Assembly: GCF_042685265.1 (NCBI RefSeq)
Contig: NZ_JBHUMX010000041.1
Reading direction: 5' to 3' (one strand)
DNA from: Oceanobacillus_B kapialis
GTDB taxonomy: Bacteria; Bacillota; Bacilli; Bacillales; Amphibacillaceae
DNA length: 64,000 bases
The translations under genes and the position numbers were made by a program. The notes beneath the pieces were generated by a model. The model saw only the letters and a list, made by a program, of their open reading frames with translations, was not told where the DNA came from and did not search any database. Position 1 is the first letter of the stretch; every line of letters starts with the position of its first letter. Of this stretch, positions 42,592 to 50,801 are shown piece after piece.

Positions 42592-43764
42592 TTAAGAGCG
42601 CTCTTGATAAGCCATATATGCAGTAATTAAGGTTTTTGCAGCGATGGGTAATGCACGTTCGTCAATATCAAATTTAGGGTGATGGTGCGGGTAAGGGTTC
42701 CCCTCTAAATTTGCACCAGTGAAGAAATAAGCCCCTGGTTTATGAAGTGTATAATACGCAAAATCTTCGCCGCCCATTACCGGTACGACTGTTTCACGAG
42801 TATGGATTTCACTAATTGCTTCACTTGCTTTCAATACTAAAGCTGCTTCCTCTGCATGGTTGACTAGTGGTGGATAGCCTTTTGTATAGTCAAAGGTCTA
42901 ATCTGCATCATTTGAAATACATACCCCTTTTATAATTTTCTCCATTTCCGCAATAAGGTCATCTTGTATAGCAGGGTTCAAGTAGCGTACAGTTCCCGTC
43001 AGAGTGGCTTTATCTGCGATAACATTAAACGCTTTTCCTGCTTCAAAAATACCTACCGTTACAACTGCTGTATCCAATGGATCGAGTCTGCGGGATACTA
43101 TTTGCTGCAACTGTGTAATCAGTTGTGCTGCAATTACAATAGAATCCTTTGTTTCGTGAGGGTATGCACCATGCCCGCCTAACCCTTGGATCGTGATAGT
43201 GAAACGATCAGCGCCAGCCATGAATACATCCTTTGAGGTTTGCAATACTCCAAGTGGCGTTGTAGCCCATAAGTGTGTACCGAATACAGCATCGACATGG
43301 TCGATAGCGCCTGACTCTACAATTGGTTTCGCTCCCCCAGGTGCATATTCTTCTGCATGTTGATGTAAAAACTCTATCGTTCCGGGAAGTTGATCCTGAT
43401 ACTCTTTCATTGCTTTAGCTAAAGTAAGCAAGGAAGCGGTATGCCCATCATGGCCGCATGCGTGCATTACACCATCCACCTTTGACTTATAAGGTACGTC
43501 TTTTTCGTCCTGAATAGGTAATGCATCAAAATCCGCTCGGAGTGCAATCGTCTTACCAGGTTTCCCTCCCTTTAACGTAGCGATTACCCCATTGCCTCCT
43601 ACACCTGTTTTATAGGGAATGCCTAACGCTTCATAATAATCCGCTATGTATTTGGCAGTTTTGGTTTCCTGAAAGGATAATTCAGGGTGCTGATGTAAAT
43701 ATCTTCTGATCTCCACCATTTCCTCATACAAGTTGTCAATGGATGTATGGATGTCTTGTAACAT
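42592..43764 (-). pseudogene. yhaA: yhaA M20-family amidohydrolase interrupted by one in-frame TAG
   Basis: The gene encodes an M20 amidohydrolase (N-acyl amino acid hydrolase type) that would be 390 residues. The first 288 codons carry the metal motifs (MHACGHDGHT, HQHAEEYAPGG, GTHLWATTPLG). A TAG at 42898-42900 follows, and the same frame continues through TFDYTKGYPPLVNH to GGEDFAYY and PYPHHHPKFDIDERAL. The stop falls where relatives usually have an aromatic residue, so one TAY-to-TAG change explains it. A sequencing error is possible. The order ecsB-yhaA fits B. subtilis apart from ecsC. Confidence 0.88.
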
Positions 43765-43868
43765 TTGAATCCCCCTTGATGAATTTCTAACTATTATAAC
43801 ATTTCAGAGCAAAAGTAGGGGATGGAAATGTTTGAGCTGAATATATTATAAAAAATGGCATAAATAAA

Positions 43869-43909
43869 AACCCCATAGATCTCGGCTAATTGGCGACCTA
43901 TTGGGGTTA
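43869..43909 (-). terminator. Terminator of the ferritin-like gene
   Basis: On the minus strand AACCCCAATAG pairs with CTATGGGGTT, followed by TTTATTTAT. Confidence 0.85.
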
Positions 43910-43930
43910 GAGAAAGGTAACGTTTTTATA

Positions 43931-44368
43931 CTATTGAGATAATCGAGGATCTTCTAAGAGACGTTCTATCTCTTCTTTATGATGGGTCTCATCGGAAATA
44001 AGATCCTCAAGTTTCACGACTAGCTCTGTGAAACCAAGATTTTCTGCTTGTTTTTTCCGTTCTTCATAACGCTCAATTGTATCTGATTCAGATTGAAGAG
44101 CCGCTTTTAGAAGTTCTTTTACCTCAGTTGGCTGGGGAATCTCTGCTGCTTTCGTAGTCGGAGTGCCTCCAAGGGATTTTATTTTCTCAGATAAATAAAG
44201 TGCGTGACCTAGTTCATCATTGATCTCTGACTCGAAAAAGGGCTTCAAAGCAGAACGGTATAGCCCTGAAACCACAGAAGCACTATACGTATACTGGATA
44301 GCTGCACCATATTCATTAGCTAAATCTACATTTAAACCATCGATTAATTGCTGTAACTCTTTTTCCAT
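43931..44368 (-). CDS. Ferritin-like domain protein (bacterioferritin/Dps-like)
   Basis: This 145-residue four-helix protein has candidate di-iron ligands in EYGAAIQY, ESEINDELGHA (ExxxH-type), ESDTIERYEER and DETHHKEE. The pattern fits the bacterioferritin-like branch. It may store or handle iron, or act as an oxidase, in the cytosol. The ATG follows AAAGGCGGG. It stands alone and its exact role is not determined. Confidence 0.8.
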   Translation of the reverse strand: MEKELQQLIDGLNVDLANEYGAAIQYTYSASVVSGLYRSALKPFFESEINDELGHALYLSEKIKSLGGTPTTKAAEIPQPTEVKELLKAALQSESDTIERYEERKKQAENLGFTELVVKLEDLISDETHHKEEIERLLEDPRLSQ

Positions 44369-44470
44369 TTTTATCCCGCCTTTAAATATTTTTTATCCAT
44401 ATCTACTTTTCCCTCTTCAGTTTTTTTGAAACCATATTTAGGGTATTATGAAAAGAGGAGGGATAATCGA

Positions 44471-45115
44471 ATGCGATCTAAAAAAACGTATTTATTACTA
44501 TTGTTACTTGCTGTAGTAGCAATAATAATTGGTTTATGGATAGCGCGAATCATAGCAGGTACCTTGCCTTATTTAGATCAATGGACAAGGGATCCCGTGG
44601 AAGGACTTGCGGTGGATTCCGTTTTATATACTCTTTTTCGATGGATTACAGAATTAGGGTCATCCCATTTTCTCATCCCATTTGTCGTCATTATGTCCGC
44701 TATTCTTTATTGGGTATACCGACGCATTCTACCTGTAGTCATCTTCGCTGGTGGTACGTATGGTAGTCACTTAATCAATGTTTTTATTAAGCATATAGTG
44801 GAGCGTGAACGACCAAGCATACTTGTTGCAGCGAATGCGGAAGGATATAGTTTTCCATCTGGACATGCAATGATTTCAATGGCATGCTATGGCTTGCTGG
44901 CATACTTCATTGTTCAAATCGTAAATAATAAGACAACCAAAAGACTAATTCAAACGGGTCTTGCTTTTTTAGTTCTATTAATAGGGGCAAGCAGGTATGT
45001 CATTAACGTGCATTATCTAACCGATGTCGTAGCTGGTTTTATATTAGGTTATCTATGGGTGCTTCTTATGATATTCCTCTATGAACGAATCAGGTCAACG
45101 ACAAATCGGGTGTGA
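44471..45115 (+). CDS. PAP2-family membrane phosphatase
   Basis: This 214-residue phosphatidic-acid-phosphatase type protein has about six helices. The PAP2 signature is complete: KHIVERERP, PSGHAM and SRYVINVHYLTDVVAG, in the order KxxxxxxRP, PSGH and SRxxxxxHxxxD. Members dephosphorylate lipid phosphates or undecaprenyl pyrophosphate at the outer face. The ATG at 44471 follows GAGGAGGGA. The longer frame from 44426 is rejected. Confidence 0.88.
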   Translation: MRSKKTYLLLLLLAVVAIIIGLWIARIIAGTLPYLDQWTRDPVEGLAVDSVLYTLFRWITELGSSHFLIPFVVIMSAILYWVYRRILPVVIFAGGTYGSHLINVFIKHIVERERPSILVAANAEGYSFPSGHAMISMACYGLLAYFIVQIVNNKTTKRLIQTGLAFLVLLIGASRYVINVHYLTDVVAGFILGYLWVLLMIFLYERIRSTTNRV

Positions 45116-45130
45116 TCTAGATAAGGACAT

Positions 45131-45186
45131 GGTCTTGTTGCTTAAAATCTCAGTCTTCAGGCGGAGATAAAAGCAATCTGCAGACC
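45131..45186 (+). promoter_or_regulatory. Long imperfect hairpin upstream of the MFS gene
   Basis: GGTCTTGTTGCTTAAAATCTC can pair with GAGATAAAAGCAATCTGCAGACC around AGTCTTCAGGCG. No T-run follows, so it is not an obvious terminator. It may be a leader structure or an extended operator region for the exporter 60 nt downstream. Confidence 0.45.
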
Positions 45187-45248
45187 GTACCTCTCTTTTC
45201 ATTGATAGCTTATGATGAGTAGGAGATCAATTGAGGGAGGTATTTTTA

Positions 45249-46490
45249 ATGAGTGTAACAGCAACACATCAAGAAGCATTGCCTGTACCATTGATTAAAA
45301 ATCGGAATTTTCTGCTTTTGTTTTTCAGTGCTTTTCTTTCTTCTCCTGGCTATTACGTTTATTTAATTGGAGCAGAGTGGTTAATGTTATCGTTAAGTGA
45401 CAATCGTTTTTATTTTGGTATGCTCTTTCTTGGAGCTTCCATTCCAAGGTTACTACTATTGTCTACAGGGGGAGTCGTCGCCGATCGATTTAATAAGCGT
45501 TTCATTTTGTTCATGTCCGATCTGGCCAGGGCAATCCTAATTATCGTTTTAATTGCATTTTTGCTTACGGATACGGTTTCAGCCTGGCATCTTATCACAC
45601 TAGCCGCTTTATTCGGTATATCGGATGCATTTAGTTATCCTGTCATTAACTCTTTAACGCCAATGGTCTTGGAGAAAGACCAGCTACAACGCGGAAACTC
45701 TCTAATCCAGATGACTGCTCAAATTAGTCCTATAGCCGGTCCTGCTCTCGGTGGAACGCTAATCGCAGTCTTGGGCTTTACGGGTGTCTTTATGGTGGCT
45801 ATGTGTATGTTGCTGGTGGCTTCCATTATTGTGTTATTTATTCGGTTGAAAAAAGAAGATGAAGAAGAAAAAGTAATACAAACACTTTGGGCCGATTTAA
45901 AAGAAGGGTTTGTTTATGCTAAGAAAAACCACCTTATTATCTCTGTTGTTTCTATGGCTTTCTTTCTCAATTTCTTTTTTACCGGCCCGTTTACTATTGG
46001 GATCCCGATTATCGTAAAGGATATATTTGAAGGAAGTGCAGTCAGTTTAGCGATGGTTCAAACAGCGATGGGAGTAGGAGCACTGTTAGGTGCTGTGTTT
46101 TTAGCAGTAGTTTCCTTGAAAAAACCAGGTAAGGCTATTATATGGGGATTAGTTGGCCTTGGCCTTATCTATACGACGATTGGCTCTTCTTCCGTTCTGC
46201 TCTTAACGGTGATACTCGTATTGGTAATGGCGTTTGTTATGCAAGTGGTTAATATCCCTATCATGACACTGCTTCAACAGACTACTGAGAAACGTATGCT
46301 TGGCAGAATGATGAGCTTACTAATGACAGTTTCGACAGGTTTGGTGCCAATTTCCTATGCAGCTACGTCACTCCTTATTGCAATAGGTGTAGAAATACAA
46401 GCGATCATTATCGTGAGTGGAATTATCATTACAGGAATTGCATTAAATACTTTAAGAAATAAACGGTTAAAAGCGTTTGTTACTTCATGA
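45249..46490 (+). CDS. MFS transporter (EntS-like exporter family)
   Basis: This 413-residue major facilitator has 12 predicted helices and the MFS_3-type motif A variant GGVVADRFNKR (about residues 74-84). The family includes siderophore and macrolide exporters. The ATG at 45249 follows GGGAGG. A TTG at 45231 lies before that site and is rejected. It sits just upstream of the liaFSR genes, which could suggest a cell-envelope drug-efflux role, but this is positional inference only. Confidence 0.83.
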   Translation: MSVTATHQEALPVPLIKNRNFLLLFFSAFLSSPGYYVYLIGAEWLMLSLSDNRFYFGMLFLGASIPRLLLLSTGGVVADRFNKRFILFMSDLARAILIIVLIAFLLTDTVSAWHLITLAALFGISDAFSYPVINSLTPMVLEKDQLQRGNSLIQMTAQISPIAGPALGGTLIAVLGFTGVFMVAMCMLLVASIIVLFIRLKKEDEEEKVIQTLWADLKEGFVYAKKNHLIISVVSMAFFLNFFFTGPFTIGIPIIVKDIFEGSAVSLAMVQTAMGVGALLGAVFLAVVSLKKPGKAIIWGLVGLGLIYTTIGSSSVLLLTVILVLVMAFVMQVVNIPIMTLLQQTTEKRMLGRMMSLLMTVSTGLVPISYAATSLLIAIGVEIQAIIIVSGIIITGIALNTLRNKRLKAFVTS

Positions 46491-46557
46491 AAATTTAGAA
46501 ACTTAATGCTTAGTTTGCAAACAAATACAATTATCTAGAAAGAAGAGGGACATTAGA

Positions 46558-47316
46558 ATGAAAGGATTCGTACGTTATTTTCTAGCAGTATTGCTAATTG
46601 CATTAGGTGTCATGTTAGTTTTATCAAATATTGGATTACTTGCATTTGACTTTAACTCTGCATGGCTCTATATATACCCGGCCTTCTTTGTCGTAATTGG
46701 GTGGAAATGGCTATGGGATTATTGGAAAAGGCGAGGCGGGAGTTGGATATTTGGTTCTTTATTTCTAATTGCAGGGATCTTACTTCTGCTTGATCGATTT
46801 GAAATTATTTCTTTTACGTTTGGAGATATTGTTAAATTGTGGCCACTCTTGATTATCTATGTGGGCTTCCTGCTGATAGGAAGGAAAAACTCGGTTATCG
46901 TAGTCAAAAGTAAAAAGGATAAAGATTCTTCAACCAAATCAAGTTCCACTAATTCCTCTTTTTTTTCTGTAGGGAGTTATGAGTACACCGATCCTAACTG
47001 GAAGCTTGAACCAATCAATATTAGTAATATGGCTGGTGATTTTTATTTTGATTTCTCGAAGGCCTTTATTCCAGAGAAAAAAACACCCGTGTCCATTAAT
47101 TCGCTTGCAGGGGATGTAACCATTATAATTCCCGAGGATGTCGCCTTTAGAGTGCACGCTTCTGTTAAGGCAGGGGATATTGAGGTGGTGGGGAAAAATG
47201 TGGATGGGATCAATCGGTCTCTTGATTTCGAGACAGATGGCTACGAGGATGCAGTACAGAAAATTGATTTTCATATCCGATTAAAGGCCGGTTCCATTAG
47301 AATTGATTATGTATAG
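46558..47316 (+). CDS. liaF: LiaF-like envelope stress protein
   Basis: This 252-residue protein has about four N-terminal helices (residues 7-115) and a beta-rich C-terminal DUF2154/LiaF domain (from about residue 150). It is followed by liaS and liaR in the same unit, with 9 and 17 nt gaps. LiaF inhibits LiaS in the cell-wall stress response of Firmicutes. The target genes liaIH of B. subtilis are not adjacent. Confidence 0.9.
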   Translation: MKGFVRYFLAVLLIALGVMLVLSNIGLLAFDFNSAWLYIYPAFFVVIGWKWLWDYWKRRGGSWIFGSLFLIAGILLLLDRFEIISFTFGDIVKLWPLLIIYVGFLLIGRKNSVIVVKSKKDKDSSTKSSSTNSSFFSVGSYEYTDPNWKLEPINISNMAGDFYFDFSKAFIPEKKTPVSINSLAGDVTIIIPEDVAFRVHASVKAGDIEVVGKNVDGINRSLDFETDGYEDAVQKIDFHIRLKAGSIRIDYV

Positions 47317-47325
47317 AAGGGGAGC

Positions 47326-48369
47326 ATGTTTATGAATAACCGCTTTTCAAGTATCCGTTATAGCTATATACGTTCACATTTATATGGCGTTTTCCTTACA
47401 ACGGTGACCATTCTGTCTATCATGCTCTCCATCTATGTTTTATTTGAACCGGAATGGCTAACACCGCATAGTATTTTTCTATTTATCTCTTTATATATCG
47501 TTCTTGCAATAATTATTTCCTTATATACAGGATTTAAATCTAGTGGGGATATGAAGGAGCGACTTGATTACCTATCTGTCCTGATTACACAATTTGCTAA
47601 TGGAAATTATCAATCGAAGGTTTATTTTAATGAAGAGGATGAGCTGGCGCGTATTGGCAACGAATTAAACGATCTTGGGGAAAAACTGCAGAGCCAAGTG
47701 AAATCTTTACAGCGCATGGCGGACGAAAAAGCGGATTATGCAAAATCAGCACATAAGGCAGCTGTTATTGAAGAAAGACAGCGGCTAGCAAGGGACCTTC
47801 ACGATGCTGTTAGCCAGCAACTATTTGCACTAACTATGATGTCTGAGGCAGCGTTAAAACAATTAGATAAAAATCCTCACACAGCTAAAAAGCAAATGGA
47901 GGAAGTTGCTAAATCTGCCTTACAATCTCAGACAGAGATGCGAGCACTCCTATTACATTTACGGCCTGTCCATTTATCAGGTGATTCCTTAGCAGTTGGC
48001 GTAAAGAAACTTATAGGAGAGTTAAAGCAAAAAAGTAATACACAGTTTCAAATGGCGATAGAGGAGGAGCTTACACTAACGGAGACGGTAGAGGATCATG
48101 TCTTTCGTATTATTCAAGAGGCGCTCTCTAACATCTTGCGACACGCTAATGCAACGGAAGTAAAGTTGGAGATTTTTAAGCGAGCTAATGAATTGTTTAT
48201 CCATATTCGGGATAATGGGAAAGGCTTTGAAGTTCATGAAAGAGTGGAGAACAAAGCTTCTTATGGCTTGAAAACCATGCGAGAACGGGCAGAAGAGCTT
48301 GGGGGGACATTTGTCATCCGATCGGACCAAAACGAAGGGACACATATTACCATTCGCATACCAAGTTAA
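47326..48369 (+). CDS. liaS: Sensor histidine kinase LiaS
   Basis: This 347-residue HisKA_3-type kinase has two N-terminal helices with a very short external loop (about residues 41-49), typical of intramembrane-sensing kinases. A HAMP-like segment, the phospho-acceptor His159 in RDLHDAVSQQ, and a HATPase_c domain with RIIQEALSNILRHA and DNGKGF motifs follow. It phosphorylates LiaR in response to cell-wall damage and pairs with LiaF upstream. ATG at 47326 or 47332 are both possible. Confidence 0.92.
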   Translation: MFMNNRFSSIRYSYIRSHLYGVFLTTVTILSIMLSIYVLFEPEWLTPHSIFLFISLYIVLAIIISLYTGFKSSGDMKERLDYLSVLITQFANGNYQSKVYFNEEDELARIGNELNDLGEKLQSQVKSLQRMADEKADYAKSAHKAAVIEERQRLARDLHDAVSQQLFALTMMSEAALKQLDKNPHTAKKQMEEVAKSALQSQTEMRALLLHLRPVHLSGDSLAVGVKKLIGELKQKSNTQFQMAIEEELTLTETVEDHVFRIIQEALSNILRHANATEVKLEIFKRANELFIHIRDNGKGFEVHERVENKASYGLKTMRERAEELGGTFVIRSDQNEGTHITIRIPS

Positions 48370-48386
48370 GTGTAAAAGGGGAGAAT

Positions 48387-49022
48387 ATGATGATACGAGT
48401 TTTTGTTGTCGATGATCATGAAGTGGTTCGTAAAGGAATAATTGCCTATTTACAAACAGATGATGATATTGAAGTGATTGGGGAGGCCTCTAGTGGCAAT
48501 GAAGGAGCACAACTCGTGCTGGAGGCAAAGCCAGATGTCGTGCTCATGGATTTAATGATGGAAAATGGCTCTGGAATTGATGCAACAAAACAAATATTAG
48601 GTATTAATGCTTCTATTAAAATTATTATTCTAACAAGCTATTATGATGATGAACAGGTTTTCCCTGCTATTGAAGCAGGTGCGTTCAGTTATTTATTAAA
48701 GACCTCTTCCGCGACAGATATTTTAACTGCTGTAAAAAAGGCAGCTGCTGGTGAAAATGTCATTGAACCGAAAGTAGCCGGTAAGATGCTGACAAGCTTT
48801 CGGCCAGAAGAGAAAAAGCTTCATGATGATTTAACGGAAAGAGAAAAAGAAGTGTTGCTTTGTATTGGGAATGGCATGACAAATCAAGAAATAAGTGAAA
48901 AACTTTACATCGGTATTAAAACGGTTAAAACTCATGTAAGTAATATTCTATCTAAACTAGAAGTTCATGACCGGACACAAGCAGCGGTGTATGTACATAA
49001 ACAACAACTTATGAAAGAATAG
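48387..49022 (+). CDS. liaR: Response regulator LiaR
   Basis: This 211-residue NarL/LuxR-type regulator has a receiver domain (acceptor Asp55 in VVLMDLMM) and a C-terminal helix-turn-helix (LTEREKEVLLCIGNGMTNQEI, then VKTHVSNILSKL). It would act downstream of LiaS in cell-envelope stress. GGGGAGA precedes tandem ATG codons at 48387 and 48390. The operon ends here. Confidence 0.92.
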   Translation: MMIRVFVVDDHEVVRKGIIAYLQTDDDIEVIGEASSGNEGAQLVLEAKPDVVLMDLMMENGSGIDATKQILGINASIKIIILTSYYDDEQVFPAIEAGAFSYLLKTSSATDILTAVKKAAAGENVIEPKVAGKMLTSFRPEEKKLHDDLTEREKEVLLCIGNGMTNQEISEKLYIGIKTVKTHVSNILSKLEVHDRTQAAVYVHKQQLMKE

Positions 49023-49131
49023 TAGTTGGAAATGGAATATAAGCAGGAGAAAAAAGGAGACAATCCCTTTGTTTTTTTGTCTGGACATTTGTATAATACG
49101 ATTGTAACGAATAAATGAGAGGATTACAAAA

Positions 49132-49566
49132 ATGGCTAATTTAACGAAGAAAGCGGAAAATCTCTTGTTCCTTATTTGGGCACAGGCTTTTATTGCTCTA
49201 GCTGGAAGTCTGTTTTTCTCCGAAGTAATGGGCTATGCACCTTGTGAGCTTTGTTGGATTCAACGAATATTGATGTATCCATTGGTCGTTATTTACGGGG
49301 TAGCAGCGTTTAAAAAACAGGTGTCTATAGCGTTACCTGGTTTAATATTAAGTGGGATTGGCATGTTTGTTTCCATTTATCATTACCTTGTACAGAAATT
49401 GCCTGCCTTACAAGAAGCAGGGGACTCTTGTGGCTTGGTACCGTGTAATCTTGCCTACGTCAATTACTTTGGATTTATAACAATTCCATTCCTTGCAGGT
49501 ACTGCGTTTATCATTATCTTCGTATTGCACGTTCTATTGATTAAAGAAATGAGGGAGAGTAAATAA
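49132..49566 (+). CDS. bdbC: Disulfide bond formation protein BdbC (DsbB-like)
   Basis: This 144-residue membrane quinone-linked oxidoreductase has four helices. The first cysteine pair CELC and the second pair in SCGLVPC are both present, so the electron path is intact. It reoxidises an exported thiol-disulfide oxidase. GAGAGGATT precedes the ATG. Its stop overlaps the start of the next gene by one base (TAATG), so both are cotranslated. Confidence 0.92.
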   Translation: MANLTKKAENLLFLIWAQAFIALAGSLFFSEVMGYAPCELCWIQRILMYPLVVIYGVAAFKKQVSIALPGLILSGIGMFVSIYHYLVQKLPALQEAGDSCGLVPCNLAYVNYFGFITIPFLAGTAFIIIFVLHVLLIKEMRESK

Positions 49567-50048
49567 TGCAAAAGAAAATTATCGCCTTTATCGGTGTTGT
49601 TGTCCTGTTGTTTGCAGGTTTGTTTTTTGTCATAGAATATAAGAATAATGAAACGGTGGAGAATAGCGGTAATCCATATGGGGATAAACAGCTTGAACAA
49701 AGTACGATTGATCAGCTGGATGATCCCAACTACGGCAATCAAATTCTGCCGGATGAATTAAGTGAAACGATAGAAAGTGGAGAACCGGTAACCGTTTATT
49801 TCTATAGCCCGGAGTGTGTTTATTGTCAAAACACCACTCCTTATCTGGTGCCATTGGCAGAGGATAATAATGTGGATATGAAAAAAATGAACGTTTTGGA
49901 GTTTTCTGATCAAATGGCCCAATATGGGATTGAATCTACCCCTACCCTTGTCCATTATAAAGATGGAGAAGAACAAGGACGAATTGTTGGACAACGCCCA
50001 GAAGGAGAATTCCAGCAATTTTTTGATCAATATGTAGTAGCGGAATAA
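49566..50048 (+). CDS. Membrane-anchored thioredoxin-like thiol oxidoreductase
   Basis: This 160-residue protein has an N-terminal anchor (IIAFIGVVVLLFAGLFFVI, about residues 5-23) and an extracytoplasmic thioredoxin fold. The fold has active-site CVYC (in FYSPECVYCQN) and the cis-proline loop STPTLV. Coupling to bdbC points to the BdbC/BdbD-type oxidative system, with this protein acting as the thiol oxidase, although its fold lacks the DsbA helical insertion. It ends before a strong bidirectional terminator. Confidence 0.85.
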   Translation: MQKKIIAFIGVVVLLFAGLFFVIEYKNNETVENSGNPYGDKQLEQSTIDQLDDPNYGNQILPDELSETIESGEPVTVYFYSPECVYCQNTTPYLVPLAEDNNVDMKKMNVLEFSDQMAQYGIESTPTLVHYKDGEEQGRIVGQRPEGEFQQFFDQYVVAE

Positions 50049-50090
50049 CAGGATTTTTAAATTATTTCTATACCATATTTCGCTGTAAAA

Positions 50091-50128
50091 CGGCCGGACA
50101 TATCCAATATGGAGTATGTCCGGCTTTT
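50091..50128. terminator. Bidirectional terminator
   Basis: GCCGGACATA / TATGTCCGGC with a TCCAATATGGAG loop and A/T flanks. It separates the thioredoxin-like gene (+) and hmoB (-). Confidence 0.9.
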
Positions 50129-50143
50129 GTTTAACTTTTCAGG

Positions 50144-50644
50144 CTAAGCATTATCTTTATCAAACATATGATAAGCAGTGGTAAATGGTTTATCTGCATA
50201 GTATGCAGGTGGTTTTGTCGATTGCCCTTTATGAGATTGCTTAAAATGCTCGGAGTTTTTCCAGTTCTCGAAATCCTGAGCGGAACGCCATTGTGTAAAC
50301 ACGACATAGGTGTTGCCTTTCAGCGGTTTTAGAAATCGATAGGCTTGGAAGCCAGGCATCATATCAATATTATTTTCTCCTTGCATAAACCGCTTCTCAA
50401 AAGTAGCTTGCCCATCTTCTACTACCGGGATGTTATTCATTACAACATAGCCGTCTTCCGAAATGGCCCCTTTTTCAAGAAGGATGTCATAATCACGTCC
50501 AGCATTAAAGATACTCTTTCCATTTCCTTCATAATAAGCTAAGGCTCCACTATTACTCGTCATGAAATAAAAATCAATATCTTTATGCTTCTCCTCAAGC
50601 TTCAGCAGAAAGTCAATCGTTCCATTTGTCATATATGCATTCAT
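50144..50644 (-). CDS. hmoB: Haem-degrading monooxygenase HmoB (YhgC)
   Basis: This 166-residue antibiotic-biosynthesis-monooxygenase fold protein opens haem to release iron and is expected in the cytosol. The C-terminal YVVFTQWRSAQDFENWKNSEHFKQSHKG carries the haem-binding region with its Asn and His residues. The ATG at 50644 gives the exact length of the B. subtilis protein and follows GGGTGGG. It is divergent from pbpF, as in B. subtilis. A Fur-like site lies upstream. Confidence 0.88.
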   Translation of the reverse strand: MNAYMTNGTIDFLLKLEEKHKDIDFYFMTSNSGALAYYEGNGKSIFNAGRDYDILLEKGAISEDGYVVMNNIPVVEDGQATFEKRFMQGENNIDMMPGFQAYRFLKPLKGNTYVVFTQWRSAQDFENWKNSEHFKQSHKGQSTKPPAYYADKPFTTAYHMFDKDNA

Positions 50645-50714
50645 TGAACCCACCCTTTCTTCCATCACTACTATTATATTACCCTATGATTCGTGTAGTT
50701 AGTCAAATGATTAA

Positions 50715-50729
50715 TTAAAATAATTATCA
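50715..50729 (-). promoter_or_regulatory. Candidate Fur box between hmoB and pbpF
   Basis: On the minus strand, TGATAATTATTTTAA matches 13 of 15 bases of the Bacillus Fur 7-1-7 motif. It lies 71 nt upstream of the hmoB start. AT-richness raises the chance of coincidence. Confidence 0.4.
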
Positions 50730-50801
50730 ATTGATATGAAGTATTAAACTTTAAGAATGGAGAAATCTGTCGTATAATGAAATATGTGTAGAGGTGAACA
50801 A

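Noticed and set aside
42592..42834. A separate small gene after yhaA
   Set aside because: It is in the same frame as the upstream fragment and contains the normal C-terminal motifs of the M20 family, so it is the rest of yhaA after a nonsense codon.
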